From assembly GCA_015259305.1 (NCBI GenBank), contig JABZGO010000113.1, positions 1 to 6,185 of the forward strand: DNA of 6,185 nucleotides. Direction: 5' to 3'. The position numbers and the translations under genes are program-made. The notes under the pieces were generated by a model. The model worked only from the letters and a program-made list of their open reading frames with translations, was not told the DNA's origin and did not search any database. Of this stretch, positions 1 through 5,519 are shown in pieces (position 1 is the first letter of the stretch; each line of letters begins with the position of its first letter). The DNA comes from Alloprevotella tannerae (lineage in GTDB: Bacteria > Bacteroidota > Bacteroidia > Bacteroidales > Bacteroidaceae).

Positions 1-1
1 C

Positions 2-493
2 TACCCCAACTGCCTCGCAGATTTCCGCAAGGAAATGGAAGAAAACGGTTGGGAACTCGGGCCGGACGACGAGGAACTCTATGAATTTGCGATGCACGAG
101 CGTCAATACCGCGACTACAAGAGTGGCGAGGCGAAGAAGCGCTTCTTGGCCGACCTGCAAGCCGCTAAAGATAAAGCGATGGCCAAGGGCATGACGCCCG
201 AAGAAGCTGCTGCTGCCAAGCACGCCAAAGCTGACGCCGTCGTAGCACCCGAAAGCGGCATCGTACTTTGGGAAATCAACGGCGATGGTGAGGCAGTGAA
301 GAGCATCGAACCCTTCTTGGGCAAAGAATATCAAGAGGGCGACTTCTTCTGTTACATTGAGAACAACCACGGGCGCATCTTGGAGATTCCGGCTGCCTTA
401 GGCGGAAAACTCGTAGAGATTGCCGCGAAGCAAGGAGGCCACGTGGCCAAAGGCGATGTCTTAGCTTACCTCGAAAGACCGGGTATCGCTTAA
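2..493 (+). CDS. C-terminal part of a pyruvate/oxaloacetate carboxylase-type subunit with a degenerate biotinyl domain (5' end outside window)
   Basis: The reading frame is open from the first complete codon, so the gene starts before the window; the ATG at 35 is internal. About 163 residues are visible. The first part (YPNCLADFRKEMEENGW, then ELYEFAMHERQYRDYKSG) resembles the end of the conserved carboxylase domain of oxaloacetate decarboxylase alpha and pyruvate carboxylase subunit B. An Ala/Lys-rich linker (about 161-235) follows, then a biotinyl/lipoyl-like domain (about 238-480, VVAPESGIV to GDVLAYLER). In biotin carriers this domain has an EAMKM hairpin whose lysine is biotinylated. Here the matching turn (359-394) reads ENNHGRILEIPA, with no lysine, so I infer it cannot carry biotin itself. 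By family, such proteins move a carboxyl group between a keto acid and biotin in the cytoplasm or at a membrane decarboxylase. The subunit may rely on a separate carrier. The family call is fairly sure; the exact substrate is not. Confidence 0.82.
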   Translation, partial: YPNCLADFRKEMEENGWELGPDDEELYEFAMHERQYRDYKSGEAKKRFLADLQAAKDKAMAKGMTPEEAAAAKHAKADAVVAPESGIVLWEINGDGEAVKSIEPFLGKEYQEGDFFCYIENNHGRILEIPAALGGKLVEIAAKQGGHVAKGDVLAYLERPGIA

Positions 494-521
494 GTTCAAC
501 GCAAATACATAATATAAACAA

Positions 522-553
522 CGCCGCGCAACCGATCAAAGGCCTGCGCGGCG
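522..553 (+). terminator. Hairpin after the carboxylase-type gene
   Basis: A perfect 9-bp GC-rich inverted repeat (CGCCGCGCA at 522-530, TGCGCGGCG at 545-553) encloses a 14-nt loop, starting 28 nt after the stop codon. The following sequence (CTGCTATTTAC) has only a poor T tract, so termination efficiency is uncertain. Its position between converging genes supports a terminator role. Confidence 0.55.
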
Positions 554-568
554 CTGCTATTTACAAAA

Positions 569-603
569 GGCGGCGCCAAGGAAGTCTGCTTCCCGACGCC
601 GCC
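569..603 (-). terminator. Intrinsic terminator of the DUF2027/Smr gene
   Basis: An outer 7-bp stem (GGCGGCG at 569-575, CGCCGCC at 597-603) and an inner 5-bp stem (GGAAG at 580-584, CTTCC at 589-593) with a TCTG loop form one long interrupted hairpin. Read on the minus strand it begins about 30 nt after the stop codon at 634 and is followed by TTTTGTAA. This is a reasonable rho-independent terminator for the minus-strand gene. Confidence 0.65.
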
Positions 604-633
604 TGCTTTATGGGGCAAGATCAGTTGCCGCGC

Positions 634-1698
634 TTAGCACTTCACGAGCGTAGCGCCATAGCCGTACTCTTGAAACGAAGCATCTTGGAAACTACATGTT
701 TTATAGTCGCGCTTCAAGGCCGCCACGATCGCATTGCGCAAGACGCCGTTGCCCTTGCCGTGGATAAAGACCAACTTGCGGCCGCGCTCCTGCTTATGTT
801 CTTCCATCGCCTTACGAAAGATATCCAGTTGATAATCTAAGATATCCTTTGGCTGCATGCCCGCCGTCGTTTCCAACACTTCGGCCGCGTGCAGATCAAT
901 TTCTATCACCGCATTGCGATCTGCCTTTTCCTTGCGCGCCGGCGCCTTCTGCGGGCGCTGCGGGCGGTCCAAAATAGCCTCTTTCAGCTGTTCTGCATCT
1001 ACGAAGACCGTACGCACGGGTTTATCATCGCGCACTACGTCGAAGAGTAGCGCCGGTTCGTCGAAGAAGTCGTTATCTTTAAACGTATGCTGCTTATAAA
1101 ATTTTGCACCCTCCAATCTGAGCGTCACGCTAAGCGGACTTTTCAGCAAAAAAGTTCGCTCCGTTTTATAAGCCAGCGCCTGTATCGTCGGCTGTTCCCA
1201 TTGTTCCAGTTCGCTGCGGTCAAAAGTTTCGATGAAGCACTTCGTATTCGGCTCGATCAGTCCTTCGTGGCGCACGCTAAACGCCTTACCCTCCTGCTTG
1301 AGCAACAGATAACGCACATAATAGTTGCTATCATTCACCCAATAAGCCTCAAATTCTGACGTCTCACTGCCCGCCTCCGCAGGCAGAAATGCCAAATAGA
1401 GGTTCAGCAACTCAGCTCCGCGGCGCTCTTGGGGCTTTGCTTTGAACGTGACGGGCCGATCAGCCGGTTCCACCTCCGTCGGCGGCGCCGCCACAACCTG
1501 CGTTGGCTCGGCCGACTTCCGCGTATTTACTTTCGCAATGTTATAATCGTTTGTCTCTACTGCTATTACCTCATGGATGGGAAAGGGAATATCGAAGCCA
1601 CTCTCATCCTGCACGATGACCGTCTTGTTTCCTTCAAATCCCACTACGATACCGCCTCCCACTTCATTGAGGAAGCGCACTTTATCTCCTATTTTCAT
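634..1698 (-). CDS. DUF2027 domain protein with C-terminal Smr domain
   Basis: This is a 354-residue cytoplasmic protein with no signal peptide or membrane segment. Residues 1-47 (GDKVRFLNEVGGGIVVGFEGNKTVIVQDESG, then a hydrophobic strand) look like a small beta-barrel of the kind found near Smr domains in MutS2-like proteins. Residues about 50-90 are a polar, Pro/Ala-rich linker, and about 93-245 are a beta-rich middle region typical of DUF2027. A Lys/Arg/Pro-rich linker (246-262) leads to the Smr domain (about 263-354), with DLHA at 268-271, HGKGNGVLR at 313-321 and GYGATLV at 346-352. Smr domains bind nucleic acids and some nick DNA or cleave RNA. Here there is no MutS ATPase or clamp region, and the usual DLHG is DLHA. 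The start is supported by AAGG just upstream and by family-like residues from position 1. The family assignment is sure; the cellular role is unknown. Confidence 0.9.
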   Translation of the reverse strand: MKIGDKVRFLNEVGGGIVVGFEGNKTVIVQDESGFDIPFPIHEVIAVETNDYNIAKVNTRKSAEPTQVVAAPPTEVEPADRPVTFKAKPQERRGAELLNLYLAFLPAEAGSETSEFEAYWVNDSNYYVRYLLLKQEGKAFSVRHEGLIEPNTKCFIETFDRSELEQWEQPTIQALAYKTERTFLLKSPLSVTLRLEGAKFYKQHTFKDNDFFDEPALLFDVVRDDKPVRTVFVDAEQLKEAILDRPQRPQKAPARKEKADRNAVIEIDLHAAEVLETTAGMQPKDILDYQLDIFRKAMEEHKQERGRKLVFIHGKGNGVLRNAIVAALKRDYKTCSFQDASFQEYGYGATLVKC

Positions 1699-1722
1699 AC
1701 CTTGTCTGCTTAAATTCTTGGG

Positions 1723-1753
1723 CGAATGTACAAAAAACGGCTGATTATGACAA
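1723..1753 (-). promoter_or_regulatory. Candidate Bacteroidetes-type promoter for the DUF2027/Smr gene
   Basis: On the minus strand TTG (1753-1751), a 20-nt spacer and TACATTCG (1730-1723) approximate the Bacteroidetes pattern of a TTTG -33 box and a TAnnTTTG -7 box. The -7 box has one mismatch. It would give a leader of roughly 20 nt before the ATG at 1698. Confidence 0.35.
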
Positions 1754-1774
1754 GAGGCAAGCTCGGCTTGCCTC
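1754..1774 (-). terminator. Perfect 9-bp hairpin between the GLPGLI gene and the DUF2027/Smr gene
   Basis: GAGGCAAGC (1754-1762) and GCTTGCCTC (1766-1774) form a perfect stem with a TCG loop. It lies 46 nt past the GLPGLI stop codon, on the transcript side, and directly upstream of the next gene's candidate promoter. No T tract follows on the minus strand (TTGTCATAATC), so it could be a T-less terminator, an mRNA-stabilising hairpin or a dispersed palindrome. Confidence 0.5.
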
Positions 1775-1820
1775 CATATTCGTTGATTAACTATGCGATA
1801 TCATTCAATGCGTCTCTTTC

Positions 1821-2657
1821 TTAATCATACCTTTCTATGTAGGTAAATTTTGCTTTTTCCTCCTCGTTGTTGCTGCGATCTGCTTTGCGTACCAATTCAT
1901 CAGGAAATTGCTGCTGACCTCCAAATTGGCGATTTAAAAAAGCCAAAGGATTTTCTCGACGTTCCTGCTCCATTTTGAAAGCCTCCTCGGGCGTACAACT
2001 TACATAGTTGTTTTTAGCTAATTCAATAGGAGGAATTTCAATCGAAGCAACACCCGTGCAGTCAAAATCAAAATATCCTTGCTCATCCGTCGCGCGTAGG
2101 ATCAAGCCGGGCAAGCCGCACAACTTCCAAGGCCCGTCAGATACAGGGATGTCCAAAGTAAACCACGCCCTCCACCGACGTCCGCGCAAGGAGGTCGTAG
2201 CCGCTTGACAATGATAACCGGCAATGACCGAAGCTTTTCCTTCTATTTTCCACTGTAATGCAGGAATAGGCTCACTATATTTGAACCAATCCACGTGATA
2301 AGTGGTAAACGTCAACTTCCCTTCAGAGGGGATATGCTTATATACAAAGTTGGGTTGCCCACCATCGTAAGGCGCAATGGCCTTACTCACCATATCATCA
2401 GAAACGCTCGCTCTACGATTGATGCTGTCTTGAATCTCCTGACTTTTTACAAAATAATGACTGTAAAAGCAAGAGACGCCATCAGCTTGTACGTCTAAAT
2501 AACTTACATCGTGCCGAGGTGCTAAATCGGAGCTATTAGTATAGACAACTTTGTAGGTAATACGCATGGCCTTTTGCTTTTGCCCCATTGCAGACAGGGC
2601 AAAAAGCAGCAGACAACAAACGATTTTAATTCGGCAAGTGAGGGTTAGAGTTTGCAT
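1821..2657 (-). CDS. GLPGLI family exported protein
   Basis: This 278-residue protein has an N-terminal signal peptide: basic residues, then CCLLLFALSAMG, with likely signal peptidase I cleavage near residue 25. There is no lipobox. The mature part has the family hallmarks in order: a beta-rich N-terminal half, W136 with IEGKASVIAGYHCQAA (138-153), GRRWRAWFTLDIPVSDGPW (159-177), and the eponymous GLPGLI at 181-186, followed by ILRATDEQGYFDFDC. GLPGLI proteins are common in Bacteroidota, often in several copies per genome. They are exported to the periplasm or cell surface and have no established biochemical function. The C-terminal 60 residues are polar and Gln/Glu-rich. The ATG at 2657 is chosen because it immediately precedes the signal peptide. 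The gene stands alone, with its own promoter and a palindromic leader. Family membership is sure; function is unknown. Confidence 0.92.
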   Translation of the reverse strand: MQTLTLTCRIKIVCCLLLFALSAMGQKQKAMRITYKVVYTNSSDLAPRHDVSYLDVQADGVSCFYSHYFVKSQEIQDSINRRASVSDDMVSKAIAPYDGGQPNFVYKHIPSEGKLTFTTYHVDWFKYSEPIPALQWKIEGKASVIAGYHCQAATTSLRGRRWRAWFTLDIPVSDGPWKLCGLPGLILRATDEQGYFDFDCTGVASIEIPPIELAKNNYVSCTPEEAFKMEQERRENPLAFLNRQFGGQQQFPDELVRKADRSNNEEEKAKFTYIERYD

Positions 2658-2675
2658 AAGTTAATGTCGTTTACC

Positions 2676-2696
2676 GCTTTCTTGCAAGCAAGAAGC
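2676..2696 (-). promoter_or_regulatory. Palindrome in the leader of the GLPGLI gene
   Basis: TTCTTGC (2679-2685) and GCAAGAA (2688-2694) are perfect 7-bp arms around AA. Allowing one bulged T, the pairing extends to 2676-2696. It sits between the predicted transcription start and the ATG, so it could be a protein-binding operator or an mRNA leader hairpin. The two-base centre makes a DNA operator a little more natural than a hairpin. Confidence 0.4.
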
Positions 2697-2740
2697 TGCG
2701 AAACAAGAGATGCGAATAGTCAGGAGCTTGTATGCTCGCT

Positions 2741-2771
2741 CAAAATTAGAAAAATATCATGAAAGTACAAA
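2741..2771 (-). promoter_or_regulatory. Bacteroidetes-type promoter of the GLPGLI gene
   Basis: On the minus strand TTTG (2771-2768), exactly 19 nt of spacer and TAATTTTG (2748-2741) match both boxes and the usual spacing of the Bacteroidetes primary-sigma promoter without mismatch. Transcription should start near 2735, giving a leader of about 80 nt before the ATG at 2657. Confidence 0.7.
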
Positions 2772-2865
2772 CGTTATCGGCAAAAAATCTATTTATCTAA
2801 GGCGAAAGTCAGGCAATGAGAGCATGCAGAGGAGGAAAACGAAGCCTCAAAAGTTGGCTCGTCGA

Positions 2866-2908
2866 GTTTGTTCTCACGAGAAAAAAGGTTTGTTCTCACG
2901 ATAAAAAA
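2866..2908. repeat. Tandem pair of 21-nt repeats containing an imperfect palindrome
   Basis: Copy 1 (2866-2886) and copy 2 (2888-2908) differ at one base and sit 22 nt apart, two helical turns. Each contains GTTTGTTCTCACGA followed by an A run. In copy 1 the core TTCTC-AC-GAGAA is an inverted repeat; in copy 2 one arm base is changed (GATAA). The spacing and symmetry suit a doubled protein-binding site, but no regulator is evident in the window. Confidence 0.6.
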
Positions 2909-3183
2909 CATCGGAGGCAGATTTTGGTGGTTAAATTGGGGCGCATGGTGTATAGATTTCTTAAGCATAAAGCGTTAGGAATAAGCGAGAAGGGAAGCGA
3001 AATGAATGCGCGTAAGACGACAAAAAGAAACGGTAGAATTGGCTACAATCGAAATATTTACGCCGCGGGGCAGAAGAATAAAGAATGAAGTATGTCGAAA
3101 ATATCACACAAAAAAATAGCAGCGTCACAGCAGGAAGCAGAGCGCTATAATTGGAGCAGAAGCATGCTGCAGTGGGATTTGCG

Positions 3184-3221
3184 GCGCAATAATTGTGCAA
3201 GCCTCTTGCAGTATCTGCACA
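3184..3221. repeat. Cluster of overlapping palindromes
   Basis: Four inverted repeats overlap here: GCGCAAT/ATTGTGC (3184-3190/3192-3198, one G-T), TGCAAG/CTTGCA (3196-3201/3205-3210, CCT loop), TGCAG/CTGCA (3207-3211/3215-3219) and TGTGCA/TGCACA (3194-3199/3216-3221). They cannot all form at once. No gene or promoter is obvious beside them; the role is unknown. Confidence 0.4.
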
Positions 3222-3365
3222 CGAAAATACGCATTTTGTAAACAACGGCATACAGTTGAGACTAATCCACGCTTAAAGTCTGACATTGTACGCGAAGAGA
3301 AAGGGGAATTAACATTATATGAGGCTATTTTTTTAATATAAACGCCGTATACGGTTGTCATTTTG

Positions 3366-3373
3366 TACTTTTG
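3366..3373 (+). promoter_or_regulatory. Candidate -7 box of the M48 protease gene
   Basis: TACTTTTG fits the Bacteroidetes -7 consensus TAnnTTTG exactly and lies 109 nt before the protease ATG. No TTG is found at the expected -33 distance, so the promoter is incomplete by consensus and may need an activator or lie elsewhere. Confidence 0.45.
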
Positions 3374-3375
3374 TC

Positions 3376-3450
3376 GGAGTTTTTGGGAGAGGGGACATCC
3401 GGTGCCTGACTTACGCGACCGGAAGCTTGTAAAAAAACAGTCCTTACTCC
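3376..3450 (+). promoter_or_regulatory. Possible structured 5' leader of the M48 protease mRNA
   Basis: Three nested pairings can be drawn: GGAGT (3376-3380) with ACTCC (3446-3450); GGGGAC (3391-3396) with GTCCTT (3440-3445), including two G-U pairs; and TCCGGT (3398-3403) with ACCGGA (3418-3423). The structure would begin almost at the transcription start predicted from the box at 3366. It matches no riboswitch class I recognise. The stems are short, so chance pairing remains possible. Confidence 0.3.
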
Positions 3451-3482
3451 ACTTTAGAATATATTGATAAAAACATATTTAA

Positions 3483-4490
3483 ATGAGAGTTAGATTTTTA
3501 AAGGCAGCAGTCGCAGTTTTATGCTTATTTTGTGCTACTCCGTCTGCCGCACAGTTTAACATTGGAAAAGCAGCAACAGGCGCGGTGAAAGCAGGGCGGG
3601 CCTTAACCCTCACGGATGCCGAAATGGCCAACTATGTAAAGGAGTACATCCGGTGGATGGACGAACACAATCAAGTTTGTCCGGAAGACAATCCGTACAC
3701 AATCCGCTTGCGGAAGTTAACACAAGGCCTGACGAGCGTAGAAGGTATACCCCTCAACTTCAAAGTTTATTACGTGACAGACGTTAACGCATTCGCCTGC
3801 CCCGATGGTAGCATCCGCGTGTTTTCTTCTTTGATGGACGTGATGTCAGACGATCAATTGCTCGGCGTAATCGGGCACGAGATTGGCCACGTTGCCCACA
3901 AAGATTCCAAGAAGCGTTTCCGCACGGCGCTGCTTACGTCGGCTCTGAAAGATGGAATAGCCGCAACAAGCGGAAAAGCGAGCGCGCTCAGCGAATCGCA
4001 ACTCGGCGACCTCGGCCAAGCCTTGCTTAACGCTTCTTATTCAAAGAAGCAAGAGAGCAAAGCTGATGAGTATGGCTACGAATTCTTGAAAGAGAACGGC
4101 AAAAACCCGTGGGCTATCGCTCTTTCCTTTGAGCGCCTCAAGCAATTGGAGGAAGACGCCGGCTATAAGCAAGATAGCAAGTGGCAACAGATGTTTTCAT
4201 CGCACCCTAACCTTGACAAGCGCATCAAAAAGATGAGTCGCATGGCCAAGGACGATGGCTTTGAGAAGCCTGTGCAAGTGATTCCGCCAAAGCCCGTGAT
4301 CGTGAAGAAAGAAGAGCCGATTGTGGATACTCAGACATCTGTTCAGCAAACTGATAAACCGCAACAGCGCCAGCGCGTTCGTGTTACGAGCAATAAGCGC
4401 ACACACGCTAAGCGCACTCATGCACGTCCGGCTCATAAGAAGTCAGCACCGGCAGGACGCCGTCTGTATAGCAAGCAGACGCGCAGATAA
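3483..4490 (+). CDS. Exported M48-family zinc metalloprotease with a basic C-terminal tail
   Basis: The 335-residue product starts with a signal peptide (residues 1-23, basic then AAVAVLCLFCATPSAA, cleavage before Q24). The peptidase domain spans about 42-258. HEIGH at 132-136 supplies two zinc-binding histidines and the catalytic glutamate. E191 in the ESKAD motif (191-195) is the probable third zinc ligand, and SSHP (239-242) followed by R247 is the conserved C-terminal signature. No membrane helix follows the signal peptide, so it should be a soluble periplasmic enzyme of the BepA/LoiP-like side of M48, probably acting in envelope protein quality control; the substrate is not known. Residues about 262-335 form a Pro/Gln/Lys/Arg tail ending in THAKRTHARPAHKK and RR, which is not part of the catalytic fold. 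The ATG at 3483 is preceded by an A/T-rich stretch without Shine-Dalgarno, usual in this phylum. The gene stands alone, with a strong terminator after it. Confidence 0.92.
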   Translation: MRVRFLKAAVAVLCLFCATPSAAQFNIGKAATGAVKAGRALTLTDAEMANYVKEYIRWMDEHNQVCPEDNPYTIRLRKLTQGLTSVEGIPLNFKVYYVTDVNAFACPDGSIRVFSSLMDVMSDDQLLGVIGHEIGHVAHKDSKKRFRTALLTSALKDGIAATSGKASALSESQLGDLGQALLNASYSKKQESKADEYGYEFLKENGKNPWAIALSFERLKQLEEDAGYKQDSKWQQMFSSHPNLDKRIKKMSRMAKDDGFEKPVQVIPPKPVIVKKEEPIVDTQTSVQQTDKPQQRQRVRVTSNKRTHAKRTHARPAHKKSAPAGRRLYSKQTRR

Positions 4491-4523
4491 GCGAAGAACT
4501 TGCAATATTGAGATAATTATAGC

Positions 4524-4555
4524 ACAAAGCGGAGACTCACGGGTCTTCGCTTTGT
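4524..4555 (+). terminator. Terminator hairpin of the M48 protease gene
   Basis: ACAAAGCGGAGAC (4524-4536) pairs with GTCTTCGCTTTGT (4543-4555) over 13 bp with one G-U, around a 6-nt loop. It starts 33 nt after the stop codon. The stem itself ends in TTTGT and is followed by TGTATG, so the U-rich tail is partly inside the stem. Confidence 0.7.
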
Positions 4556-4796
4556 TGTATGTGATAAGAAGTAGGATAAAGGGGCGAATTTGTAGGGAAA
4601 TAATCGTAAATTCGCTGATCGGAAGCGTGCGGCTGAGGTCCTGAAGCTATTTAAGATAAAGGCTCACTCGCCGCAGGCGGAGGTTCAAGAAGCTGCCTTG
4701 TTGCACCGACCGCGGGCAAGAAGCCTTCGATCGCAAGAAGCGGGCTGCAGGCGGTGTCGGGCGAGCTTTTGGTTTCACGAAGATAACAACGGAGAT
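4556..4796. other. recO upstream region with short direct repeats, no gene seen
   Basis: Together with the terminator before it, 306 bp separate the protease stop from the recO start. The octamer CAAGAAGC occurs at 4686-4693, 4717-4724 and 4734-4741, and GCAGGCGG occurs twice (about 4673 and 4748). The recO frame is open back to an ATG at 4698, but those 33 residues are Arg/Cys-rich and unlike any RecO N-terminus. No good promoter for recO was found; AGCTTTTG near 4764 is one base off the -7 consensus but very close to the start codon. Confidence 0.5.
4584..4615. repeat. Inverted repeat upstream of recO
   Basis: GCGAATTT (4584-4591) and AAATTCGC (4608-4615) are perfect 8-bp arms around 16 nt. 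It is separate from the protease terminator 28 nt before it. It may be a second terminator-like hairpin, an operator, or part of a dispersed intergenic element; nothing in the window decides between these. Confidence 0.45.
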
Positions 4797-5519
4797 ATGC
4801 TGATCAAATCTCGCGGCATCGTATTGCATACTTTGAAATATAACGATACGGGCTGCATCGTCGACATACTGACGCGCGAAGAAGGTTTTCAATCTTTCTT
4901 CGTTCGCATCTCGCGCGGCAAACGCGGGGGCTTGAAGTCGGCCTTTTTTCAGCCGCTGACGGCCGTTGATATCGAATGGAACCATAAGCCTACGTCAAAC
5001 CTGCAAACGCTGCGAAGCGTTAGTCCGCACCCGATGCCGGGTTTAGAGCGCCCCGAGAAAATCACGCTGGCGCTGTTTCTTGCCGAATTTTTACGCACGG
5101 CTTTGCGTAGCGGGCCCATTGCCGCGCCGCTTTTCGACTATACTTGGGATTCGATCGAATGGCTCAACTTGAGTGAGCAGCATTTCAGTAATTTCCACCT
5201 CGTATTCCTCTTGCGTATGACGCATTTCTTGGGTTTCTACCCCAATCTTGCGAACTACGCCGATGGCATGTATTTCGATTTGGAGAATAGTTCGTTCGTG
5301 GCGCATCAACCCTTGCATTCGCATTATCTTGACCCGACAGACGCCGCTTTTCTTCCGACGCTGATGCGTATGCAACCGGCTACGATGCATTTGTTTAAAT
5401 TTTCCGGCGCTCGGCGCACGCGCTTGCTGCGCTTCATCGTGAGCTATTATCAGCTACATCTGCCTGCTTTTGGCGAATTAAAGTCGCTGAACGTTTTGGA
5501 AACCGTCTTTCAGGATTAG
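4797..5519 (+). CDS. recO: DNA repair protein RecO
   Basis: RecO is a recombination mediator of the RecFOR pathway: it binds single-stranded DNA and, with RecR, helps load RecA onto SSB-coated gaps in the cytoplasm. The 240-residue length is normal for the family. Residues 1-80 fit the N-terminal OB-fold (MLIKSRGIVLHTLKYNDTGC, then IVDILTREEG and the FVRISRGKRGG loop, a likely DNA-binding basic segment). The helical C-terminal domain follows, with ALFLAEFLRTAL (92-103), FLLRMTHFLGFYPN (137-150) and the family-typical ending YYQLHLPAFGELKSLNVL. I chose the ATG at 4797, not the in-frame ATG at 4698, because the homologous N-terminus MLIKSRGIVL begins there and GGAG lies just before it, although the spacing is short. 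I see no zinc-binding cysteine cluster. The gene appears monocistronic and converges on rnhB. Confidence 0.93.
   Translation: MLIKSRGIVLHTLKYNDTGCIVDILTREEGFQSFFVRISRGKRGGLKSAFFQPLTAVDIEWNHKPTSNLQTLRSVSPHPMPGLERPEKITLALFLAEFLRTALRSGPIAAPLFDYTWDSIEWLNLSEQHFSNFHLVFLLRMTHFLGFYPNLANYADGMYFDLENSSFVAHQPLHSHYLDPTDAAFLPTLMRMQPATMHLFKFSGARRTRLLRFIVSYYQLHLPAFGELKSLNVLETVFQD

Larger units (their letters stand above)
2658..3482. other. Long intergenic region between divergent genes, no convincing gene
   Basis: These 825 bp separate the GLPGLI gene (-) and the M48 protease gene (+). The region is more A/T-rich than its surroundings, and on the plus strand 2700-3110 is strongly purine-rich. The open frames inside it (for example 2816-3088 plus and 2961-3251 minus) translate to Lys/Arg-rich or Cys/Phe/Ser-rich low-quality protein with no recognisable motif, and I do not call them genes. 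I see no tRNA, other known structural RNA, transposase remnant or CRISPR-like spacing. What it does hold is a promoter and leader palindrome at the GLPGLI end, a tandem 21-nt repeat (2866-2908), overlapping palindromes (3184-3221), and a promoter-like box with a possible structured leader before the protease. Confidence 0.6.

Noticed and set aside
2866..2908. A two-unit CRISPR-like array
   Set aside because: The two repeats are separated by a single base, so there is no spacer, and no cas gene is present.
2816..3088. A 90-codon plus-strand open frame in the intergenic region, with AGAGGAGG nearby
   Set aside because: The product is Lys/Arg-rich with no domain pattern. The AGAGGAGG at about 2828 lies inside the frame, not before its start, and strong Shine-Dalgarno use is not typical of this phylum.
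2961..3251. A minus-strand open frame with a hydrophobic stretch that could look like a small membrane protein
   Set aside because: Its composition (Phe, Ser, Cys, Tyr) is what the complement of a purine-rich A/T stretch gives. There is no start context, promoter or recognisable family.
3376..3450. A known riboswitch or small structural RNA such as SRP RNA or 6S RNA
   Set aside because: I could find none of the conserved core sequences of the TPP, cobalamin, preQ1 or fluoride classes, nor the SRP tetraloop region; only generic stems are visible.
4698..4796. An N-terminal extension of RecO by 33 residues
   Set aside because: The extension is Arg/Cys-rich and unlike RecO; the family N-terminus MLIKSRGIVL starts at 4797 and brings the length to the usual 240.
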